A stretch of DNA of 5,653 nucleotides from WJKP01 sp964531215 (lineage in GTDB: Bacteria; Patescibacteriota; Patescibacteriia; CAIXNZ01): contig CAZHFK010000053.1 in NCBI GenBank assembly GCA_964531215.1, positions 1 through 5,653 on the forward strand, given 5' to 3'. Position 1 is the first letter of the stretch; each line of letters begins with the position of its first letter. Below, in pieces: positions 1-5,653 of this stretch. The position numbers and the translations under genes were made by a program. The notes under the pieces are model-generated. The model did not search any database. It had not been told where the DNA came from and saw only the letters and a program-made list of their open reading frames with translations.

Positions 1-1676
1 AATTCAACTTCATCCTTAGATGTTTGAGTTTTTATAAAATCACTTTGATAATCTTTGGCCAATAAACAAGTCTCAACGACTAAATTATCTTTGAAAAATT
101 CAGTTAAAATATTTTCCAAACATTCTCTGACTTTAGGCTGATTAATGCGCTGCTGATGAAACTCGTACTGAAAACCGATTTTTAAAATATTATCGTTTAA
201 TTCCAATGGTTCGGAAACTTTTAAAATAAAAACCAAAGAAGCGTTATTTTTTTGCATTTTCACAATAAAACTATGCCATTTTTGTCTGATTTCGGACAGC
301 TTAATTTTTACTTTAGCATCTTTTTTTGATGTTTTATCTGAATTTTCATTTTTTAAAATGGTGTTTGTATCACCATTTTTTAAATCCTCCTGAGATTTAT
401 CCGCCAAAGTTTGATCAGGCGGATCATTGACTTGATTATTATTTTGCCCCGGATCAACAGAAATTTCAGATTTTACGGATTGCGGCTTAGCCGAAGTTTG
501 TTTATTATCATTATCCGATTTAGTCTGACCAAATTCGCCCCGGTCACTGTCGACTGAATTATCAGGCTGATCATTTGATGTTTTTTCTTGGCAATATTCA
601 ATTATCGCGATTTCCAAAGGCAACTGACTGATAACTGCTGTTTTTAATTCAAATTTTTTAGCAGTAAACAGATTAATCAGTTCAATCAACTCTTCGGTTT
701 TAAATTTTTGAGCCAAATCAATTATTTTTTTAGCTTGTTCATCATCCAAATCAGTGGCAAATTCCTGTAATCCTTCTGTAATTTTACTTAAAATCATTTT
801 GCGTAAAAATTCAATCAATTCATCAGTAAACTGCACCAAATCAGAACCTTCTGCCACCAGTTTATTAATCAAACCGACAGCTTGTTCAGCATTTTTATAA
901 ACCAAATCATCAATCAATTCAACTATTAAATTAAAATTAGAAGCCGGGATAATCAAACTGGCTTCTTCTTCACTGATTTCTTTTTCACCTAAAGATAAAA
1001 TCTGGCCCAATAAACTTTCGGCGTCACGTAAACACCCCTCACTGACTCTGGCGATATTATTTAAAACTTTTTTATTGATTTTAATATCTTCCTGCCGACA
1101 AATCCAAGTTAAACGTTTAATCAAATCATCAGCATTAACTTTTTTAAAATCAAACCGCTGACAGCGGGAAATAATAGTGGCCGGCACTTTATGAACTTCG
1201 GTTGTGGCTAAAATAAAAATAGCATGAGCCGGCGGTTCCTCCAATATTTTCAGTAACGCATTAAAAGCTGAAATTGACAGCATATGAACTTCATCGATAA
1301 TAAAGACTTTATATTTACGTTTAACCGGTGTAAACCTGGCATTGGCAATAATATTTTCCCTGACATTATCAACTCCGGTATGAGAAGCGGCATCAACTTC
1401 CAAAATATCCAAATCACTACCGCCGGCCAATTCCAAGCAAGACTCACATTTATTACACGGCTCGCTTTGCCCGTCTTTACGATCCTGACAATTTAAAGCT
1501 TTGGCCAAAAGCCGAGCAGTAGTTGTTTTGCCTACTCCGCGCGGTCCGGTAAAAAGATAAGCATGAGCGACTTTATTGTTTTCAATTTCATGTTGCAAAG
1601 TAACTTTAATATGGTTCTGGCCTGTCAGGTCAGACCATGTTTGCGGTCTGTATTTGCGATAGAGTGTTAGTGACAT
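1..1676 (-). CDS. dnaX: DNA polymerase III subunit gamma/tau (partial, 3' end cut by window edge)
   Basis: This is the ATPase subunit of the clamp loader, which opens the beta sliding clamp and places it on primed DNA. Visible from the sequence: the N-terminal LYRKYRP signature (residues 5-11), Walker A GPRGVGKTT (44-52), a zinc-binding set C63, C74, C77, C80, Walker B IIDEVHML (126-133), sensor 1 ATTE (157-160), the SRC motif (170-172) and sensor 2 GCLRDAE with R217. Domain III spans about 225-362. A Q/N/D/K/S-rich linker covers about 363-455. From about 456 a W..FI...-type C-terminal domain follows, of the kind found after the linker in tau of many bacteria (family recollection). The frame is open for 558 codons and leaves the window without a stop. 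The start is the ATG before SLTLYRKYRP, the normal DnaX N-terminus, with no Shine-Dalgarno in front. It has its own promoter and lies after the terminator of the upstream operon. A possible -1 frameshift signal lies at codons 450-452. Confidence 0.97.
   Translation of the reverse strand, partial: MSLTLYRKYRPQTWSDLTGQNHIKVTLQHEIENNKVAHAYLFTGPRGVGKTTTARLLAKALNCQDRKDGQSEPCNKCESCLELAGGSDLDILEVDAASHTGVDNVRENIIANARFTPVKRKYKVFIIDEVHMLSISAFNALLKILEEPPAHAIFILATTEVHKVPATIISRCQRFDFKKVNADDLIKRLTWICRQEDIKINKKVLNNIARVSEGCLRDAESLLGQILSLGEKEISEEEASLIIPASNFNLIVELIDDLVYKNAEQAVGLINKLVAEGSDLVQFTDELIEFLRKMILSKITEGLQEFATDLDDEQAKKIIDLAQKFKTEELIELINLFTAKKFELKTAVISQLPLEIAIIEYCQEKTSNDQPDNSVDSDRGEFGQTKSDNDNKQTSAKPQSVKSEISVDPGQNNNQVNDPPDQTLADKSQEDLKNGDTNTILKNENSDKTSKKDAKVKIKLSEIRQKWHSFIVKMQKNNASLVFILKVSEPLELNDNILKIGFQYEFHQQRINQPKVRECLENILTEFFKDNLVVETCLLAKDYQSDFIKTQTSKDEVE
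321..327 (-). other. Candidate -1 frameshift / slippage heptamer in dnaX
   Basis: The coding strand reads TCA-AAA-AAA-GAT at codons 450-453, so A-AAA-AAA lies exactly in the X-XXY-YYZ register for -1 slippage. In the -1 frame the next codons are AGA, TGC and then TAA at 315-313, giving a 454-residue product that loses the C-terminal tau domain. E. coli dnaX makes gamma by a -1 shift at A-AAA-AAG followed at once by a stop, and Thermus dnaX uses transcriptional slippage on an A run (established). No Shine-Dalgarno lies at the usual 10-base distance, and I see only weak downstream pairing (TGTC/GACA). A6-A7 runs occur elsewhere in this AT-rich gene, so function is inferred. Confidence 0.4.
355..391 (-). 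other. Internal AGGAGG, 9-bp hairpin and repeated A-AAA-AAT heptamers in the dnaX linker
   Basis: The coding strand has AGGAGG at 391-386, then TTA-AAA-AAT in frame at 383-375. A hairpin follows with stem AAAATGGTG (379-371) pairing with CACCATTTT (363-355) around a 7-base loop. A second in-frame TTA-AAA-AAT comes at 356-348. In the -1 frame the first heptamer (381-375) leads to TGG TGA and the second (354-348) directly to TGA. The AGGAGG is 9 bases before an out-of-frame ATG whose reading frame ends after 7 codons, so it does not start an obvious gene. It could pause ribosomes near the slippery runs. The 4-base spacing to the first heptamer is shorter than the roughly 10 bases known for -1 stimulation in E. 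coli dnaX. The pattern is certain; the role is speculative. Confidence 0.35.
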
Positions 1677-1683
1677 ATAGTCT

Positions 1684-1712
1684 ATTTTAATTGAAATGGT
1701 TCAAAAAATCAA
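1684..1712 (-). promoter_or_regulatory. Sigma70-type promoter of dnaX, probably giving a leaderless mRNA
   Basis: On the minus strand TTGATT (1712-1707) and TAAAAT (1689-1684) are separated by exactly 17 bases, a good match to the vegetative consensus. Only 7 bases (AGACTAT) lie between the -10 box and the dnaX ATG at 1676. A start of transcription at the usual distance would therefore fall on or within about two bases of the A of the start codon. No Shine-Dalgarno is present in the gap, which fits leaderless translation. The promoter sits just after the terminator of the upstream operon, so dnaX is probably a separate transcription unit. Consensus matches in AT-rich DNA can arise by chance, but the spacing and position are favourable. 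Confidence 0.6.
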
Positions 1713-1740
1713 GTTGTTAAAAAGTTCAAGGCTTAAATTA

Positions 1741-1775
1741 AAGGGCGGCTTGGCCTTTTAGGCCAAGCCGCCCTT
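1741..1775 (-). terminator. Intrinsic terminator after the three-gene operon
   Basis: A perfect 15-bp GC-rich inverted repeat (1741-1755 with 1761-1775) encloses a 5-base loop. In minus-strand RNA the stem ends in CCCUU and continues UAAUUU, a modest U-rich tail. It starts 17 bases after the stop codon of the 192-aa gene and lies between that gene and the dnaX promoter, where a terminator is expected. No plus-strand gene leads into it. The tail is interrupted by two A residues, so termination may not be complete, but the stem is by far the strongest hairpin I see in the window. Confidence 0.85.
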
Positions 1776-1792
1776 ATTACAATATTTGACTC

Positions 1793-2371
1793 TTATTTTT
1801 TAACAATATTTTCCACAGTAGCCCATTTGCTCTGGGCATCTTTAGGCACCAAAATAACCACCTCATCACCTATATCGCCTTTAAAATAAGTCACACTGGC
1901 CGGTAATATCTTCCATTTCTTTTTATCAGCCACAACATAATAATCGTCATCATCTAAAATTAATTGGCCGACTATTTTTTTACGTTGAACAGGGCCGATT
2001 TGTTTGTACAAAAAATCACCACTTTTAGTAATCGTTAATTTTAAAATATCCCCTTCAACTAATTTTGATTTTGAAGCATAATTGGCCGGCACAGTATATT
2101 CCTGGCCGTCCTGCGCAATCATTTTTTCACCGTCAAAAACACCTTCAATCACCCGTTCCTCACCAACCAGCGCCAATTCATCTTCAACGTTTTTCAATTG
2201 CTGAGAAACACCGCCTAAGGTTTCTTCAAAATTATCAAATTCTTCCGGCCCCTGATCCAAAACATCAATCACTTTACCCAAATTATCATGGATATTTTTT
2301 AAAATCTTTTGAATCAATAAATACTTGCTTTGAGACAAACTAATATTGTCGTTTTTATTTTTGTTTTCCAT
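1793..2371 (-). CDS. Conserved-looking hypothetical protein with helical N-terminus and duplicated beta-rich module (192 aa)
   Basis: I do not recognise a named family. Residues 1-10 are polar (N/K/D). About 11-70 look helical with heptad-like hydrophobic spacing, so a coiled coil or helical hairpin is likely. The rest reads as two similar beta-rich modules, about 74-128 and 132-189. YTVPANYASKSKLVEGDILKL in the first lines up with WKILPASVTYFKGDIGDEVVI in the second, and each has a turn of the (E/I)GD-hydrophobic type common in small beta barrels. No signal peptide or membrane segment is visible, so it is probably cytoplasmic. It begins 32 bases after the ATPase gene and is followed by the terminator, making it the last gene of the operon. 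No Shine-Dalgarno precedes the ATG; the leader is A-rich. Binding to nucleic acid or to the ATPase is possible but unsupported. Confidence 0.88.
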   Translation of the reverse strand: MENKNKNDNISLSQSKYLLIQKILKNIHDNLGKVIDVLDQGPEEFDNFEETLGGVSQQLKNVEDELALVGEERVIEGVFDGEKMIAQDGQEYTVPANYASKSKLVEGDILKLTITKSGDFLYKQIGPVQRKKIVGQLILDDDDYYVVADKKKWKILPASVTYFKGDIGDEVVILVPKDAQSKWATVENIVKK

Positions 2372-2403
2372 ATTTTTTTGTTTATTTTAATTTTCATAAA
2401 ACT

Positions 2404-5004
2404 TTAAAAAAACGTATCTTCATCTGAATCACCTTCAACTTGTTTGGCTTCTTTAATAATATCACGACTGGTCCCGATTTGCGATCTTTCCATTACTTCG
2501 GCTTCAACCACATTTCTGTCACGCCCATATTTCAACCGCGATAATTCTATAATCGCCTTTTTTAATTCTTCATTTGATTGATACAAATCACCAACCCAGG
2601 GAATCTTAATATTAAAAGCTGGCGGATTGGCATTGTCAATCATTAATTTGACAAAAGCATTAAACGCCGGGTTATTAACCAAATCATAACTATTAAAAAT
2701 AGGTTCAAATTCTTTAGCCATTTCTTCGGCATCCTCCACACCGATACGAAAACAAGCTTTTGTCCCTACATTACCAAAAATCGCTTTTTTGGTTTTCTCA
2801 TCCCCACCGGTCAAAACCAGCTGGCCTAAAAACTGATGAGCAATTGTCAGGCACAAACGATATTTACGCGCTTCTGCCAAAATAACATTAATACTTTCGG
2901 TTAAAAAGTTTTGAAACTCGTCAATATACAAATAAAAATCTTTTCTTTGACTTTCCGGCATATCAGACCGGCCCAAAGCAGCCATTAATATTTTACCGAT
3001 AATTATCATGCCTAGCAAGTTGGCATTAATATCACCTATTTTACCTTTGGCTAATTTAACCAAAATTATTTTCTGCTGATCCATAGCTTCCCGAAAATTC
3101 AAAGAACTTTTTTGCTGAGAAACTATAGGACGCATTAAATCATTGGCAATAAACGGAGTTAATTTGGAAGTAATATAAGGCACAATATTAGCCAAAGCCG
3201 CTTCACCACCGGCTTTTTGCGCTTCCTTTTCCCAAAAATCTTTGACAACCGGAGTTTTACATTTTGATAATTTATAATTCCTAAATTCTTCATCGGCCAA
3301 GACTTTGGAGATTTCCAATAAAGTCGAGCCCGACTCAGGATCATCCATAATCAAAAGTAAAGCATTTCTCATATACTGTTCAAACATCGGGCCGCCGGTT
3401 GCTTTTAAATCATATAATTTATCAAAAATAGCCAGCATTTCATTGACTGCAAAAATCTTTTGTTCAGGATGTGCCGGATTATATTCCAGCATGTTCAAGG
3501 CTAATGGTCTTTCAAAATCAGACGGATCAAAAACCACCACATCTTCAGCTCTCTCTTTGGGGATGCAAGATAAAATAAAATCAACATCATCGCCATGCGG
3601 ATCAATATAACACATACCCTCTCCATTATGAATATCCTGTATCGCCAACATATCCATCCATTTAGACTTACCGGTACCGGTCATACCAATAATATACATA
3701 TGACGGCGCCTATCCTCTTTTTCAATCCTAATCGGTGTCTTTTTACCACGATAAAAATTATCCCCCAAATACAAACCTTCTTCGGGCACATTAGTCGGGG
3801 CAGCCGCATTTTTAGCTTGTAACCAAACAATATTTGGTGTTTCGGTATGGCCTAGCGGAAAATGATAAACCGAAGTAATCTCTTCAGTATTCATAATCAT
3901 TTTGGCTTTTTCATTAAATTCCCTAAAAATAAAATCACTGATTAATTTTTCTTTTTTTACAGAATAACGAGCAAAAGCATTACCATATTCATAAACATTA
4001 AACTGACTAAAACTGTTTAAAATATTTTCCAAATATGATTTGGCCTTTTGATCATTATCAGCTGAAACAACTATTCTTATATTAACATCCAAACCGCCCT
4101 TAGCTGCTTTTTCTTCTATACCTTTAACAATTTCTCTTTCCATATCTGATAATTGATATGGCTTTTCCGGTTCTTGTTTTTCATTTTTTTTATCACCGGT
4201 TAATACCCAATCCTGAAAAAATTTGGATATTTTCTTAAAAGAAAAACCTTGACTTGATTCACTAACAGCTTGGCTGACCTTTTTCCCCTGATAAGCTACA
4301 GAAGCTGCTTGCTGGCCCCATTTATGCCAGGCCGGGACAGCTGAACGAACAATAACCTGAATAGCCGCACCTGAATTTTCATCCAATTTACTTAACGTGT
4401 TGGTCAAAGAATTCAAGGAATCAGCTTCTAATTTTCTATAAGTTTTAATCGGATAAAGGTATTCTTTTTTAAATTTAAGCATGGACCCGACAACTACGCC
4501 TTTAGGGTTAAAAATATTATAATCTTCAACTTCTTCAACTACTGCCTTGGGAAACTGAGCAGTAATTTGTTCTTCAATAAAATTTTTTAAATTCTCCGGA
4601 ACAACCACGTAAAAATAAATCAGACCGTTTCTTAAAACTATTTCAAATGAAATATGATCGGTCCGGCCTAAAAATGAGGATTTAAACCCTTTTTGCGCTT
4701 TTAACCCGGCCAGGTTGGCGAAAAAAGTTTCCATAATGGCAACTCGCTCAGCCAATTCCTGCTGACTCTTGGGCTGACTGGTTTTCTCACCGCTCTCACT
4801 GACTTCATATTTAGGTACCATTACCAATAAAACGGTTTGCTTAAAACTTGTTAGATTTTTATAAATACGTCTGGTTATTTTTTGTAATAACCAATATAAA
4901 ATAACCAAAATTAAAATAATAAAAAACAAAACCAAGCCGCCGATAATCAAAGCTTCGGGACCTAAAACAATAGCTTCACCTAATTGAATGGAAAAATTCC
5001 CCAT
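2404..5004 (-). CDS. VirD4/TraG/HerA-type membrane-anchored DNA-pump ATPase (type IV secretion coupling-protein-like)
   Basis: This is an 866-aa P-loop ATPase of the FtsK-HerA superfamily, whose members move DNA or protein substrates through a membrane pore by ATP hydrolysis, usually as hexamers (family knowledge). A single hydrophobic segment (about 18-40) followed by KITRR suggests the bulk lies in the cytoplasm. Two alpha/beta regions (about 115-165 and 305-352) flank a polar linker (about 226-290). The motor has Walker A GMTGTGKS (440-447), a YIDPHGD motif (467-472), Walker B YLYIDEFQ (691-698, D695 and E696), the IAHQ motif with Q724, and GNVGTKACFRIG (744-755), where R753 could be the arginine finger. 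The IDEFQNF and AHQ blocks resemble the TraG/TraD C-terminal region. The tail is acidic (EGDSDEDTFF). The start lies 2 bases after the stop of the 176-aa gene, implying translational coupling, and has no Shine-Dalgarno. Neighbours include no relaxase or VirB4, so the substrate is unknown; transfer, uptake or another DNA-pumping role all remain open. Confidence 0.9.
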   Translation of the reverse strand: MGNFSIQLGEAIVLGPEALIIGGLVLFFIILILVILYWLLQKITRRIYKNLTSFKQTVLLVMVPKYEVSESGEKTSQPKSQQELAERVAIMETFFANLAGLKAQKGFKSSFLGRTDHISFEIVLRNGLIYFYVVVPENLKNFIEEQITAQFPKAVVEEVEDYNIFNPKGVVVGSMLKFKKEYLYPIKTYRKLEADSLNSLTNTLSKLDENSGAAIQVIVRSAVPAWHKWGQQAASVAYQGKKVSQAVSESSQGFSFKKISKFFQDWVLTGDKKNEKQEPEKPYQLSDMEREIVKGIEEKAAKGGLDVNIRIVVSADNDQKAKSYLENILNSFSQFNVYEYGNAFARYSVKKEKLISDFIFREFNEKAKMIMNTEEITSVYHFPLGHTETPNIVWLQAKNAAAPTNVPEEGLYLGDNFYRGKKTPIRIEKEDRRRHMYIIGMTGTGKSKWMDMLAIQDIHNGEGMCYIDPHGDDVDFILSCIPKERAEDVVVFDPSDFERPLALNMLEYNPAHPEQKIFAVNEMLAIFDKLYDLKATGGPMFEQYMRNALLLIMDDPESGSTLLEISKVLADEEFRNYKLSKCKTPVVKDFWEKEAQKAGGEAALANIVPYITSKLTPFIANDLMRPIVSQQKSSLNFREAMDQQKIILVKLAKGKIGDINANLLGMIIIGKILMAALGRSDMPESQRKDFYLYIDEFQNFLTESINVILAEARKYRLCLTIAHQFLGQLVLTGGDEKTKKAIFGNVGTKACFRIGVEDAEEMAKEFEPIFNSYDLVNNPAFNAFVKLMIDNANPPAFNIKIPWVGDLYQSNEELKKAIIELSRLKYGRDRNVVEAEVMERSQIGTSRDIIKEAKQVEGDSDEDTFF

Positions 5005-5006
5005 TT

Positions 5007-5537
5007 TTAAATTTTATTTTTGTCTTCAGGCAAAACTGGGTTGCCTTCTTCTTTTATATCTAAAATTTTATCAGTTTTAATTTTAGCTTCTTGCTCTAAA
5101 AAAAATTTATTAATACCAGGTATTATTTTCAGCCACTCTTTGATCAATTCCAATATTTTTTTTACCTTAATTTTAGTTTCCCCCAAAAGTGTAGCAATTT
5201 TTGAGGCAGTTATTTCGCCGGTTTGTTTAAACTCAGCTTGTTTTTCCTGGGTCATTTTAAAATAAATATCCTCTAAATCTTCTTCCAAAATATCTTCAAT
5301 CTTTTCCAAAGCAGGGCTGGTAGCTTGCGGCTTGGCTGGTTCAGCTGTAGTTGGCACAGTCACGCTCGGCGCCTCTTTTTCGTCTTCAATTTCCTTAACT
5401 TCTGCAGTTTCAACTGCTTTTTCTGCTTCAACTTTTTTTTCAACTTCAACCTGAGCCGGAGCTTCTTCTATTTTTTCCGGCTGATTTAATGTTTCCTGAT
5501 TATCAGGTTGTTCTTGTTTTTTATTAATATCAGTCAT
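5007..5537 (-). CDS. Acidic hypothetical protein with disordered N-terminal half and helical C-terminal domain (176 aa)
   Basis: No named family is recognised. Residues 1-75 are rich in E, K, P, A, Q and T with short repeats of the VE-KKVEAEKAVE kind, which points to an intrinsically disordered region. Residues 79-160 look like a folded helical domain with an acidic start (IEDILEEDLEDIYFKM), a polar turn (KQTGEITASKIATLL), and a strongly amphipathic stretch (KILELIKEWLKIIPG) followed by INKFFLEQEAKIKTDKIL. From memory this second half resembles proteins seen often in CPR genomes, but I cannot confirm it here. There is no signal peptide, and the hydrophobic stretch around 125-146 is too interrupted by charge for a clear membrane span; it could lie on the membrane surface. 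It is the first gene after the operon promoter and is coupled to the ATPase gene, which suggests a partner or adaptor role. The ATG lacks a Shine-Dalgarno; an AAGG is 16 bases away, too far for a standard site. Confidence 0.88.
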   Translation of the reverse strand: MTDINKKQEQPDNQETLNQPEKIEEAPAQVEVEKKVEAEKAVETAEVKEIEDEKEAPSVTVPTTAEPAKPQATSPALEKIEDILEEDLEDIYFKMTQEKQAEFKQTGEITASKIATLLGETKIKVKKILELIKEWLKIIPGINKFFLEQEAKIKTDKILDIKEEGNPVLPEDKNKI

Positions 5538-5569
5538 TTTAACTTAAATTTAACCTTATTATAATTAAA

Positions 5570-5598
5570 ATTATAGCATATTTAATCAAAAATTTAAA
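5570..5598 (-). promoter_or_regulatory. Extended -10 promoter of the three-gene operon
   Basis: The minus strand shows TGC (5578-5576) directly before a perfect TATAAT (5575-5570), i.e. an extended -10 element. A weak -35 match, TTTAAA, lies at 5598-5593 after a 17-base spacer. The -10 box ends 32 bases before the first ATG. A second TATAAT lies 12 bases downstream (5563-5558) with no good -35. The two are tied together by a perfect inverted repeat, TATAATT-TT-AATTATA (5575-5560). The region 5538-5653 otherwise holds only AT-rich sequence with no convincing gene. Confidence 0.6.
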
Positions 5599-5653
5599 CT
5601 AAATTTACTAAAAAACTAATTATTTTGTTTAGGCAAAAATAAGTAACTTAAAT

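Noticed and set aside
1250..1496. Short open frames on both strands (65 and 70 codons) inside dnaX
   Set aside because: They overlap the conserved Walker A/B part of dnaX, whose frame is certain, and their products have no domain-like character.
1741..1775. The strong hairpin as a small RNA, an attachment site or a plus-strand terminator
   Set aside because: No plus-strand gene leads into it, no repeat copy is seen elsewhere in the window, and its position right after a minus-strand stop is explained by operon termination.
2065..2343. Plus-strand open frame of 92 codons opposite the 192-aa gene
   Set aside because: It is antisense to a well-placed operon gene, and its P/H/Q-rich product looks like a shadow translation.
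3159..3822. Open frames of 61, 101 and 75 codons within the ATPase gene, on either strand
   Set aside because: They lie fully inside the motor-domain coding sequence with conserved motifs in the main frame, and no start signals or recognisable products were seen.
5020..5265. Plus-strand open frame of 81 codons opposite the 176-aa gene
   Set aside because: It is the complement of an A-rich helical coding region, which yields a spurious hydrophobic antisense product.
5616..5653. Possible last 11 codons of another minus-strand gene, reading LSYLFLPKQNN then TAG at 5618-5616
   Set aside because: The open stretch is too short to judge, the DNA is very AT-rich, and other frames give similar short runs. 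Sequence beyond the right edge would decide it.
1..5653. CRISPR arrays, tRNA or rRNA genes, insertion sequences, toxin-antitoxin pairs
   Set aside because: I found no regularly spaced repeats, no cloverleaf or rRNA signatures, no terminal inverted repeats and no transposase motifs on either strand.

Overview
The window is AT-rich bacterial DNA with all recognisable genes on the minus strand. In transcription order, from high to low coordinate, these are: a 176-aa protein of unknown function (5537-5007), an 866-aa membrane-anchored VirD4/TraG/HerA-type ATPase (5004-2404), a 192-aa protein of unknown function (2371-1793), and dnaX (from 1676, running off the left edge after 558 codons). Low GC, short gaps, near-absence of Shine-Dalgarno sequences and the look of the two unknown proteins suggest a Patescibacteria / Candidate Phyla Radiation (CPR) genome. 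That is inference from remembered sequence style, not a database match. TGG encodes Trp and I saw no in-frame TGA, so the standard bacterial code fits and the TGA=Gly code of Gracilibacteria/SR1 does not.

Right part (about 1790-5600): a probable three-gene operon. An extended -10 promoter (TGC-TATAAT, 5570-5578) sits 32 bases before the first ATG. Genes 1 and 2 are 2 bases apart and genes 2 and 3 are 32 bases apart. A 15-bp GC-rich hairpin (1741-1775) just after gene 3 probably ends the transcript. The central product is a DNA-pump type ATPase with one N-terminal membrane segment. No relaxase, VirB4 or other type IV secretion gene is visible beside it. The small flanking proteins, one acidic with a disordered front half and one helical with a duplicated beta-rich module, are natural candidates for partners of the ATPase, but that rests only on operon position.

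Left part (1-1712): dnaX, the clamp-loader tau/gamma subunit of DNA polymerase III, with its own promoter (TTGATT-17-TAAAAT). The -10 box ends only 7 bases before the ATG, so the mRNA is probably leaderless. The gene has AAA+ and zinc-binding motifs, a long polar linker and a tau-type C-terminal domain. An in-frame A-AAA-AAA-G heptamer lies at the end of the linker, and its -1 frame stops after two codons. A -1 shift there would give a 454-aa gamma-like product, as in the classic E. coli dnaX arrangement. Just upstream are an internal AGGAGG, a 9-bp hairpin and two more A-AAA-AAT heptamers. This is the most testable unusual signal in the window.
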